A stretch of 64,000 bases of DNA. It comes from Bacillota bacterium. Lineage in GTDB: Bacteria > Bacillota > Clostridia > Oscillospirales > Ruminococcaceae. This document shows, piece by piece, positions 25,463 to 32,106 of this stretch. Position 1 is the first letter of the stretch; each line of letters begins with the position of its first letter. Position numbers and translations under genes: made by a program. Location of the stretch: the NCBI GenBank assembly GCA_023391005.1, contig JAEWBS010000088.1, positions 89,614 through 153,613 on the forward strand, written 5' to 3'. The notes beneath the pieces are model-generated. The model did not search any database. It was given only the letters and a program-made list of their open reading frames with translations, and was not told the origin of the DNA.

Positions 25463-26185
25463 ATGAACAGACCCTATATTTTCTGCCACATGATGACCTC
25501 CATCGACGGAAAAATCATGGGGGCGTATATGGACACGCCCGAAGGAGAAGCCGCCGGGCAGGAATTTTACAACATCGCTTTTGGTGCCAGTCCCTATTAT
25601 AAGCATCAGGGATGGTTGTCCGGGCGCATTACCACCGACGACAATTTCACCTTTTACAAGCAGCCTGATTTGGATGAGAACGCGCCCCCGGTACCAAAGG
25701 GGGACTTTGTGGCTATATCAAACGCCCCCATGTATTATGTCTCGGTTGACCCCACCGGCAGGCTGGGCTGGCAAGATAATCGGCTCACCTATGAGGATAC
25801 CACCGCCCATGTTCTTGAGGTGCTGACCGAGAAGGCCGGCAATGCGTATAAAGCGTTTTTGCGCAGACTCGGTATTTCTTACATCGTCGCGGGAAAGGAC
25901 GCTCTGGATTACGCACTGGCCATGGAGAAGGTCAAAACCCTATTCGGCATCGAGACCTTGATGTTGGGCGGCGGTGGTATTCTCAACTGGTCGTTTATAC
26001 AGGCCGGTATGTGCGACGAGCTCAGCGTGCTGATCGCCGCCGCGGCCGACGGCTCCTCCGAGACACCCGCGCTCTTTGAGACGCGAGGCGGTTTGGCCGC
26101 CGCCAGCCCTGTCGGCTTTACGCTGAAGAGCGCTGAGGTCAGAGACGGCGGCAGCGTGTGGCTGCGCTACACCGTGAACAAATAA
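25463..26185 (+). CDS. RibD C-terminal-type (dihydrofolate-reductase-like) reductase
   Basis: A 240-residue protein of the RibD_C/DHFR-like fold. It has the typical start YIFCHMMTSIDGKIMG, the central VAGKDALDYALAMEKVKTLF and the pyridine nucleotide loop MLGGGGILNW. Without a deaminase domain such proteins are stand-alone NADPH reductases of mostly unknown substrates. The ATG at 25463 follows GAGAAGGAGA. It is the last gene of the MerR-controlled redox operon, 19 bases after the flavodoxin-like gene. Confidence 0.88.
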   Translation: MNRPYIFCHMMTSIDGKIMGAYMDTPEGEAAGQEFYNIAFGASPYYKHQGWLSGRITTDDNFTFYKQPDLDENAPPVPKGDFVAISNAPMYYVSVDPTGRLGWQDNRLTYEDTTAHVLEVLTEKAGNAYKAFLRRLGISYIVAGKDALDYALAMEKVKTLFGIETLMLGGGGILNWSFIQAGMCDELSVLIAAAADGSSETPALFETRGGLAAASPVGFTLKSAEVRDGGSVWLRYTVNK

Positions 26186-26731
26186 TCTTCGATAAGTAGG
26201 CAAATACGACAGCGGATGAAAATTTTTATTTTTGCCCATTAGAGCCGAAATTTGAAATGGGGCTTTCCGATATGGATATTCACAAAAGCAGCGAGGGTAT
26301 TTTTAAACAGTTTGGGCACACCCTATCTTGAAAAGGCTTGTATTGAGAATGCTTTGAATTTATGGTATTGTAAAAAGCATCAAAAGGGTGCGGCTATGAA
26401 GCTTTGCGCCTAAACTATTTTCTAATGGCGGCGAGGGGGAATATAACCAAGGCCCCCAATCCCAGCGTATTACCCAGCCTACTCTGCCACGGCCGCCGAG
26501 AAGGAATGGGGCGCCAAGCGCTTGGTTGGAGCAGCAGCATCATGCTGAAGGGGCATGATACTGACACGTTGACAACGGGTGAGGCGGCTAAGCTGGAACA
26601 TCTGGTACATCAGGCAGGCGCAGATAGATATAAAAGTTTCTTAGAGATATCCTGTGGTTCAATTTTTATCGGGAGAAACACGGGCCTTGGTAAGATTCTC
26701 TTGCTTTCATAGCAAAAGGGGGGGACTCATT
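26186..26731 (+). other. Intergenic stretch with no supported gene
   Basis: This 546-base gap contains a five-codon start fragment with a ribosome site (AAAAGGGTG then ATG at 26397, stop at 26412). It also has a stretch at about 26430-26720 that looks partly coding but has no consistent start, ribosome site or recognisable motif. It is probably gene debris. No clear terminator for the preceding operon was found. Confidence 0.4.
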
Positions 26732-27478
26732 ATGGCATTACAAAAAGTTACGGCCGGCAAAGACGCACTGGGCGATTTTGCACCCCAGTTTGCAAAACTA
26801 AATGACGATGTGCTGTTTGGCGAGGTGTGGTCGCGGGAGGCGCAGCTTTCCCCGAGAGATCGCAGCATGATTACCGTAACAGCGCTGATGACCGGCGGAA
26901 TTTTCGATTCCCCATTCGCTTTTCATCTAAACAAAGCGAAGGAAAACGGCGTTACGAAAGTTGAAATAGCCGAGATACTTACTCAGCTTGCTTTTTACAG
27001 CGGCTGGCCCAAGGCGTGGTCTGCTTTTCGTATGGCAAAAGAAATCTGGACGGAACAAGACACCGAAAAATCCGCCACAGACAATGAAATTGGCAAGGGC
27101 GCCATCTTTCCGGTGGGCGAGCCCAACACTGCCTTCGCCAAATACTTTACCGGTCAAAGCTATCTGAAAATGCTGACAACCGATGGCGTTCTTGTCGCGC
27201 ATGTCAGCTTTGAATCAGGCTGCCGTAACTGGTGGCATATCCATCATAAGGGCGGTCAAATTCTGCTTTGCACCGGTGGCCGGGGCTATTATCAGGAATG
27301 GGGAACGAAGGCGCGGGAGCTGCACCCGGGTGATGTGGTGCATATCAAGCCGGAAGTAAAGCACTGGCATGGTGCGGCTGTGGACAGCTGGTTTTCGCAT
27401 ATTGCTATTGAGGTCCCAGCCGAAGGCTCGTCCAACGAATGGGTGGAGCCGGTCGCTGACGAAGAATACGGCAGCTAA
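26732..27478 (+). CDS. Carboxymuconolactone decarboxylase-cupin fusion protein
   Basis: A 248-residue two-domain protein. Residues about 10-110 match the CMD/AhpD-like helical fold (FGEVWSREAQLSPRDRSMIT ... AEILTQLAFYSGWPKAWSAF). They lack the CxxC of active AhpD peroxidases, so they belong to the other branch. Residues about 135-235 are a cupin with metal ligands WHIHHKGGQ and HWHGAA. Such fusions are common near oxidoreductases and stress operons; their reaction is not established. The ATG at 26732 follows AAAAGGGGGGG. Confidence 0.9.
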   Translation: MALQKVTAGKDALGDFAPQFAKLNDDVLFGEVWSREAQLSPRDRSMITVTALMTGGIFDSPFAFHLNKAKENGVTKVEIAEILTQLAFYSGWPKAWSAFRMAKEIWTEQDTEKSATDNEIGKGAIFPVGEPNTAFAKYFTGQSYLKMLTTDGVLVAHVSFESGCRNWWHIHHKGGQILLCTGGRGYYQEWGTKARELHPGDVVHIKPEVKHWHGAAVDSWFSHIAIEVPAEGSSNEWVEPVADEEYGS

Positions 27479-27500
27479 AAATAGCCACAGAAAGATGGTG

Positions 27501-27642
27501 ATGTAAGATAAAAAGCAAATGCGTCGGTGTAATCTTATCCCTCTCGCTGATTCTGTCGGCTTGCTCGGGCCAGAGCGCGGCATCATCCTTAACTTCGGCG
27601 GCTCCCATAGCGGAATCCGCCTCCCAGTCTCTATCAGAACCC
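27501..27642 (+). other. Signal peptide of the serine hydrolase, put out of frame by one base
   Basis: From 27505 the frame of the serine hydrolase reads KIKSKCVGVILSLSLILSAC, a textbook lipoprotein signal with lipobox LSAC, then a Ser/Ala-rich linker into the enzyme. The only ATG (27501-27503, after GAAAGATGG) is separated from it by a single extra T at 27504, giving ATG TAA. Removing that T restores a perfect start. It is either a true one-base insertion that inactivates secretion or an assembly error. Confidence 0.8.
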
Positions 27643-28638
27643 GTGCCCGATCCCAAACCTGAGGCGGATAACGCTTGGCAGTTTGACGCGCCCGAGAACC
27701 ATCACATGGATCCGGCGCTGTTCGCCCAGCTGCATGAGGTGCTGGAGGATTCGTCGGTTTACGCCATGGTTACCGCAAAGGACGGTGTGATTATCGACGA
27801 ATACTACGGCAGCGGTTATGATGCCGCCAGTCGTTTTGGGTTACATTCGTGCAGCAAGTCCGTTACCGGCGCTTTGATTGGCCTTGCCATCGAGCAGGGG
27901 TATATCGGCGGCGTGGACGACCTGCTGTCAGACTATCTCCCGCAGGTTTTGGCGCTGGAGGATATTCGCAAGCAGCAGATCACGCTGCGCCATCTGCTGA
28001 CCCACACCTCCGGCCTCGAATGGTATGAGTGGGGCGGCGGCCAAAGCAACTGGCGCGAATTCCAGTCTGCCCCGAACTGGGTGGATTATATTCTGGGCAG
28101 AAGGCTTGTCGCGCAACCCGGTACCGTTTTTAATTACAGCACCGGCAATACCCATCTGCTGTCGGCGGTGCTGGAACAAGCCACCGGCATGAGTGTGCTG
28201 GCGTATGGAACGCCCAATCTCTTTGAACCGCTTGGCATGGACAGCGTGGCTTGGAAAACCGATCCGCAGGGGATTATCGACGGTGGTAATGGCATTTCCA
28301 TGACCGCCCGTGACGCAGCCCGATTTGGCCAGCTTTATTTAGAGGGCGGCAGTTGGCATGACCGGCAGCTCATCTCGGCAGAATGGTTAAAGGAATCCAC
28401 CTCGGTTCAAAATGCCGGCCCCGGGGGCAGCACCGGCCAATATGGCTATCAGTGGTGGGTTCGCAGCTTTGGCGCCGGCGATTATGAGACCTACTACGCC
28501 TTGGGGGCGTGGGGGCAGTATATTTTAGTGGTTCCACAGCTGAATCTGGTGACGGTCATAGCCAGCCATTACCCCCAGAACACCTATGCGCCGCGTCCCT
28601 ATTTCATTGACTATGTCCTTGCGGCTTACCGGGAATAA
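27643..28638 (+). CDS. Serine hydrolase, beta-lactamase class C/penicillin-binding fold (start disrupted)
   Basis: A serine hydrolase of about 331 residues from the GTG at 27643, the first in-frame start, which has no ribosome site. Catalytic motifs: SCSKS (SxxK, about residue 70), YST (the Y-x-N/S position) and a late WG-type segment. HLLTHTSGL is the usual family block. Such enzymes are esterases or D-Ala-peptidases; a role in beta-lactam resistance is not implied. In frame upstream (27505-27642) lies a lipoprotein signal that is cut off from its ATG by one base, so the normal product would be about 378 residues and membrane anchored. Confidence 0.85.
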   Translation: MPDPKPEADNAWQFDAPENHHMDPALFAQLHEVLEDSSVYAMVTAKDGVIIDEYYGSGYDAASRFGLHSCSKSVTGALIGLAIEQGYIGGVDDLLSDYLPQVLALEDIRKQQITLRHLLTHTSGLEWYEWGGGQSNWREFQSAPNWVDYILGRRLVAQPGTVFNYSTGNTHLLSAVLEQATGMSVLAYGTPNLFEPLGMDSVAWKTDPQGIIDGGNGISMTARDAARFGQLYLEGGSWHDRQLISAEWLKESTSVQNAGPGGSTGQYGYQWWVRSFGAGDYETYYALGAWGQYILVVPQLNLVTVIASHYPQNTYAPRPYFIDYVLAAYRE

Positions 28639-28690
28639 GCGCCGCATATACTGCCATCTTTATCACTTGAAAAATAATGATATGTACTCA

Positions 28691-28730
28691 AAGCCAAGGG
28701 TTAGAAATGAAACCTTGGCTTTTTATTTTT
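28691..28730 (+). terminator. Terminator after the serine hydrolase
   Basis: AAGCCAAGG and CCTTGGCTT make a perfect 9-bp stem, followed by TTTTATTTTT. It lies 53 bases after the stop. Confidence 0.85.
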
Positions 28731-28954
28731 CCTAAAATGAAGAAGAAGCCTTCGGACGAATTCAAAAGCGTGATAAGCAATGTCCTTTTTCCATTGACTT
28801 TTCCGGGGGTATTTTCCCTCGCTAAATTTGATCTCGCTTATTTTGAATATCGAAAGGATTAATGATTTTAACGGATTGCACCGCACTGCTTGCCTCTGAT
28901 ATTCATCTTGACGGCTCCGCTTGATATTGGATCGCCATCGGGGGATAGCAAAAG

Positions 28955-28993
28955 AGCAGGCTGACTCTTTTACAAGGAATCGGCCTGCTTTTT
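28955..28993 (+). terminator. Second terminator-like hairpin with embedded repeat
   Basis: AGCAGGC and GCCTGCT pair around a 21-base loop and are followed by five T. The left half is one arm of a 16-base inverted repeat shared with 29867-29882. No gene lies between it and the previous terminator. Confidence 0.5.
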
Positions 28994-29070
28994 AAATTCT
29001 TGTTTGTCAATATTATACCATCAGCATGATAACAGCCAATCCCCATAGGACGGGCGGGTAGGGGAAAGAA

Positions 29071-29106
29071 AAACGCGCAGGGAAGAGAATATCTCCCTGC
29101 GCGTTT
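29071..29106 (-). terminator. Terminator of the peroxiredoxin gene
   Basis: AAACGCGCAGGGA and TCCCTGCGCGTTT form a 13-bp stem; on the minus strand it is followed by TTTTTCTTT. It lies 19 bases beyond the peroxiredoxin stop. Confidence 0.92.
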
Positions 29107-29124
29107 GGTGTGCAGCAGCCTGCC

Positions 29125-29577
29125 TTACAGGGCCGCCAGAACCTCATTGATGTCCGGCAGCTCTTTGAGGGGATAAACCTTTACCCACTTGACGACACCT
29201 TGCGCGTCGACAAGAACGTTGGCTCTACCGGAGAAGCCGTGGTTTTCCATAAACACGCCGTAGTCCTGCGAGACCTTGCCCTGCGGCCAGAAGTCGCTGA
29301 CAAGGGGGGTGTTCTCAATGGATAGAACCGTCGCCCACGCCTTTTTGCTGGGTGCAGCGTCGACGCTCAGGCCAATGGCGACGGTATTCTTCGCGGCAAA
29401 GGCATCGAAGTGTACTTCCAGCGCACGCATCTGGTCGGTGCACACGCTGGTCCAGGCCAACGGATGCCAGGACAGCAGCACCTGTTTGCCCCGATAGTCG
29501 GACAGTCGAATTTCCTTGCCGAATCCGTCTTTCAGCATGAAGTCGGGGGCCTTTGCGCCCACTTGAATTGCGTCCAT
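29125..29577 (-). CDS. Peroxiredoxin (AhpC/TSA, BCP-like)
   Basis: A 150-residue thiol peroxidase. The peroxidatic cysteine sits in HPLAWTSVCTDQM, matching the family PxxxTxxC motif (Cys at about residue 46). No clear resolving Cys is present elsewhere, so it looks like a 1-Cys type that needs an external thiol. It reduces peroxides in the cytoplasm and there is no signal peptide. GGAGGG precedes the ATG. It is monocistronic with its own terminator. Oxidative-stress defence is expected in an anaerobe. Confidence 0.95.
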   Translation of the reverse strand: MDAIQVGAKAPDFMLKDGFGKEIRLSDYRGKQVLLSWHPLAWTSVCTDQMRALEVHFDAFAAKNTVAIGLSVDAAPSKKAWATVLSIENTPLVSDFWPQGKVSQDYGVFMENHGFSGRANVLVDAQGVVKWVKVYPLKELPDINEVLAAL

Positions 29578-29640
29578 GTTTTTTCCCTCCTGTATTTGGA
29601 TGTGTGGGGCCAGTCCGGACGAACCTGCTGCTGTACCAAG

Positions 29641-29804
29641 AGCGCAAGCGAATTCGCCGTAGGCGGACCATTAAAAATTAAGGCATAGTAGCCATCTTGC
29701 GGCTATTATACCATAAGCGCAAGCGAATGGGATAATTGGCCATCGCCGTAGGCGTGCCATTATAATCAAGCGTATAGTAGTCGTCTTACGGCTATTATAC
29801 CATA
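29641..29804 (+). repeat. Two tandem copies of a REP-like intergenic unit
   Basis: Copy A (29641-29715) and copy B (29716-29804) both begin AGCGCAAGCGAAT, contain TCGCCGTAGGCG and CCATTA, and end CGGCTATTATACCATA. Copy B has 14 extra bases (GGGATAATTGGCCA). The junction can fold: GGCTATTATACCAT pairs imperfectly with ATGGGATAATTGGCC. Related palindromes occur at 55565-55604 and 55679-55714, and the 17-base core GGCCATCGCCGTAGGCG recurs at 57050-57066. The rest of the 29578-29897 gap holds only the repeat arm at 29867. Confidence 0.8.
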
Positions 29805-29897
29805 TGCGCTTGATTCCTTCCATCATTATGCAAGTATTACTCGGACGGCCATCGCGGGATATAACAAAAAGAGTCAGCCTGCCCGGTGAATTGGACT

Positions 29898-30389
29898 TTA
29901 GTTGAGCTTATACATGGATTTCAAAAGCGCAATGCCAGTCTCAGTTTTAAAAATGTGCGCCAACGTATTTTGAATAGCCGCTTCCGAAAGCTTACCTTCA
30001 TCCGCATTTACAAGGTAATCGGCTTCGATTAAGATCTGGTAATCCATTCCTTCAATATTTTTAAGCGTGTGATGATGTTCAATTAAAAACACGACACGCG
30101 CCGTAAACTCCTTAGAGCAGTCGAAAGTACGAAGAAATGCTTCGGCTAAAACGGCGCCTTCTGTTTCTTGGTGTGGGCCGCTGGTGTTGCCATACTTTTC
30201 ACGGCACAGTGGGCAGGCGATGTCATGTAAAATAGCAGCCGCTTCAAGCACGGCCTGAGTGTTACTGTCTAGCCGTTCGCATTCCCCAATGGTTTTGGCA
30301 TAAGCATAGACCTTCATAAAATGATTGATGTCATGAAGATTTCCGTCAGAATACAGAACCATCTTTGCTGCAATTTCTGAAATATTCAC
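29898..30389 (-). CDS. HD-domain phosphohydrolase-like protein
   Basis: A 163-residue protein of the HD superfamily. Metal ligands are visible: His in NHFMKVY (about 21), the HD pair in AAILHDIACP (about 55), HHH in LIEHHHTL (about 103) and Asp in IEADYLVN (about 125). The Cys pair in ACPLCREKYG is unusual and might bind metal. HD proteins cleave phosphate esters or nucleotides; the substrate here is not known. It starts with GTG, 9 bases after AAAGGA. It stands alone. Confidence 0.88.
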   Translation of the reverse strand: MNISEIAAKMVLYSDGNLHDINHFMKVYAYAKTIGECERLDSNTQAVLEAAAILHDIACPLCREKYGNTSGPHQETEGAVLAEAFLRTFDCSKEFTARVVFLIEHHHTLKNIEGMDYQILIEADYLVNADEGKLSEAAIQNTLAHIFKTETGIALLKSMYKLN

Positions 30390-30573
30390 AAGCGCATTCC
30401 TTTCGTTATGGCATCGTACATGGTGGCTCGTTGATCAATTTCGGTTTGACAATATTATATCATATATTGCCGCTTCTTTCCACCATCTTTATATAAACAA
30501 TGGCCGCCCGGGATGCCGTGTAACGAATGAGGAATCAAGCTTCTTAGTACAACGTTATCGATTTTAATATGTC

Positions 30574-30602
30574 TTGCAGGTGTCATATTATCACCTTATA
30601 AT
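30574..30602 (+). promoter_or_regulatory. Promoter of the WYL regulator with operator in the spacer
   Basis: TTGCAG and TATAAT are 17 bases apart. The spacer begins with GTGTCATATTAT (30580-30591), whose exact reverse complement lies upstream of the next gene at 31514-31525. A regulator bound there would block its own promoter. Confidence 0.75.
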
Positions 30603-30623
30603 AAAAAGGGCAGGAGTGATGGT

Positions 30624-31517
30624 ATGCAGATTAACAGGCTGTTTGAAATGGTTTATCTATTACTGAACAAAAAAAGCATAACCGCTAAGGCGCTTGCAAC
30701 GCATTTTGAGGTTTCACCCCGCACGGTTTATCGTGATGTGGCGCTTCTATCCTCAGCGGGAATACCCATTTATATGACCAAAGGCAAGGGCGGGGGAATC
30801 TCGCTTCTCCCTGACTTTGTGCTCAATAAAGCCGTGCTTACCGATGGTGAAAAATCAAGCATTCTCTCCGCTTTACATGCTGTGAATGCCGTCAGTTTAG
30901 AACAAACCAACACCGCGGTGCAAAAGTTATCGTCGTTGTTTGGAAATACAAACACGGATTGGATTGAAGTTGATTTCTCCGGATGGGCAAACGCGGACGA
31001 GGAGGCGTGCCTATTCACTGCGCTTAAGGACGCCATAATAAGCAAACAGCGCGTAGCGTTTCATTATTATAGCAGCGAAGGCAATGTTGGGCGCACGGTA
31101 GAGCCGATGAAGCTTTGTTTTAAAGGACAAGGTTGGTATCTTTACGCCTACTGTACCCTTCGTAAGGATTACCGTTTTTTTAAGCTGCGGCGCATGAAGC
31201 AGCTGGTACTTTTAAACGAGAGCTTTGAACGCCAGCCCCCTGCAAAGATATTTGGCGACGGCAAATCGTTTCAAGATGATTTCGTAGTCATTACGTTAAA
31301 GTTGTCCAAGAAAATGGCGTATCGCGTGTATGATGAATTTTCACAGTACGAAATGTGCCCCGACGGTGATTTTATCGCGCAGCTCAACATGCCGAGAGGG
31401 GATTGGGTCTATCATTATCTCGCAACGTTTGGCGAGCATTGTGAGATCTTGGCGCCGGAGGATATCCGCCTGCAAGTGAAGGATAAACTGCAAAAAACAA
31501 TAGCACAGTATTTATAA
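30624..31517 (+). CDS. WYL-domain transcription regulator (YafY-like)
   Basis: A 297-residue regulator. Residues 1-60 form an HTH (LLNKKSITAKALATHFEVSP, then RTVYRDVALLSSAGIPI), about 130-210 the WYL domain (RVAFHYYSSEG ... CFKGQGWYLYAYCTLRKDYR) and the rest the WCX C-terminal extension. WYL regulators sense small ligands or nucleic acids. The ATG follows CAGGAG. It probably regulates itself and the GyrI-like gene 68 bases downstream through the shared 12-base motif. Confidence 0.93.
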   Translation: MQINRLFEMVYLLLNKKSITAKALATHFEVSPRTVYRDVALLSSAGIPIYMTKGKGGGISLLPDFVLNKAVLTDGEKSSILSALHAVNAVSLEQTNTAVQKLSSLFGNTNTDWIEVDFSGWANADEEACLFTALKDAIISKQRVAFHYYSSEGNVGRTVEPMKLCFKGQGWYLYAYCTLRKDYRFFKLRRMKQLVLLNESFERQPPAKIFGDGKSFQDDFVVITLKLSKKMAYRVYDEFSQYEMCPDGDFIAQLNMPRGDWVYHYLATFGEHCEILAPEDIRLQVKDKLQKTIAQYL

Positions 31518-31525
31518 TATGACAC
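31514..31525 (+). promoter_or_regulatory. Candidate WYL-regulator operator upstream of the GyrI-like gene
   Basis: ATAATATGACAC is the exact reverse complement of the 12-base motif in the regulator's own promoter. It overlaps the end of the regulator gene and lies 60 bases before the GyrI-like start. Confidence 0.6.
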
Positions 31526-31585
31526 GCTGTTGTCTTTTTATCTTTGGTATGATGAATCCATCAAAGATAAGGAGGTTTATAGAAC

Positions 31586-32026
31586 ATGAACTATGAGGTT
31601 GTAAGCTTAGAAGAAAAAATTGTTGTGGGTGTCAGCGCGATTACAGGAAACAGCGATCCTAAAATGGGTGAAATTATTGGCGGGCTTTGGGAGAAACTCT
31701 ATCAAGGCGGTGTCAACCCCATTATAAAAAACAAATTGAATGCGTACGCCATTGGGCTTTATTCCGATTATACGGCGGATCAGTACTGCGTTACGGCAGG
31801 CAACGAGGTTTCCAAGGCAGAAAATCCTGACCTAACCGTAAAAATAATCCCTGCCGGTCAATACGCAAAATTTTCGGTGCATGGACATATGGAAAAGGCT
31901 GTTGCCGATGCGTGGACAGAAATTTGGCGGATGAATTTAGACCGAAGCTTTACGGGTGATTTTGAAGAGTACCTGAGCTGTGATTTTGAGAACTGCGATA
32001 TTGATATCTACGTTGCTTTAAACTAA
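31586..32026 (+). CDS. GyrI-like small-molecule-binding domain protein
   Basis: A 146-residue stand-alone GyrI-like (AraC effector-binding) domain. Seen: the paired beta-alpha layout, VKIIPAGQYAKFSVHG in the second half, and the acidic C terminus DFENCDIDIYVALN with the conserved Glu/Asp. Proteins of this type bind or hydrolyse small toxic molecules, or sense drugs. The ATG follows AAGGAGG. It is coupled in regulation with the preceding WYL protein and followed by a strong terminator. Confidence 0.9.
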   Translation: MNYEVVSLEEKIVVGVSAITGNSDPKMGEIIGGLWEKLYQGGVNPIIKNKLNAYAIGLYSDYTADQYCVTAGNEVSKAENPDLTVKIIPAGQYAKFSVHGHMEKAVADAWTEIWRMNLDRSFTGDFEEYLSCDFENCDIDIYVALN

Positions 32027-32047
32027 GGCGCAACGATATAGCAAGCC

Positions 32048-32086
32048 AAAAGGCCGATACACAAGAATAATGTGTATCGGCCTTTT
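32048..32086 (+). terminator. Terminator after the GyrI-like gene
   Basis: AAAAGGCCGATACAC and GTGTATCGGCCTTTT form a perfect 15-bp stem with a 9-base loop. It can act in both directions and also serves the convergent BlaR1-like gene. Confidence 0.93.
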
Positions 32087-32106
32087 AATCTGACGGAATT
32101 AAGCAA

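Larger units (their letters stand above)
28956..29882. repeat. 16-base inverted repeats flanking the peroxiredoxin locus
   Basis: GCAGGCTGACTCTTTT at 28956-28971 occurs as its exact reverse complement at 29867-29882. Both copies are also preceded by similar plus-strand sequence (GCCATCG, then G-rich GGGATA and CAAAAGAG-like bases). The peroxiredoxin gene, its terminator and the tandem REP-like units lie between them. No transposase is present. They may be parts of a dispersed palindromic element rather than element ends. Confidence 0.55.

Noticed and set aside
26404..26712. 102-residue plus-strand frame before the decarboxylase-cupin gene
   Set aside because: No ribosome site or recognisable motif, and other frames look equally coding-like; probably debris.
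28677..28862. 61-residue frame after the serine hydrolase
   Set aside because: It spans the terminator hairpin and lacks a ribosome site.
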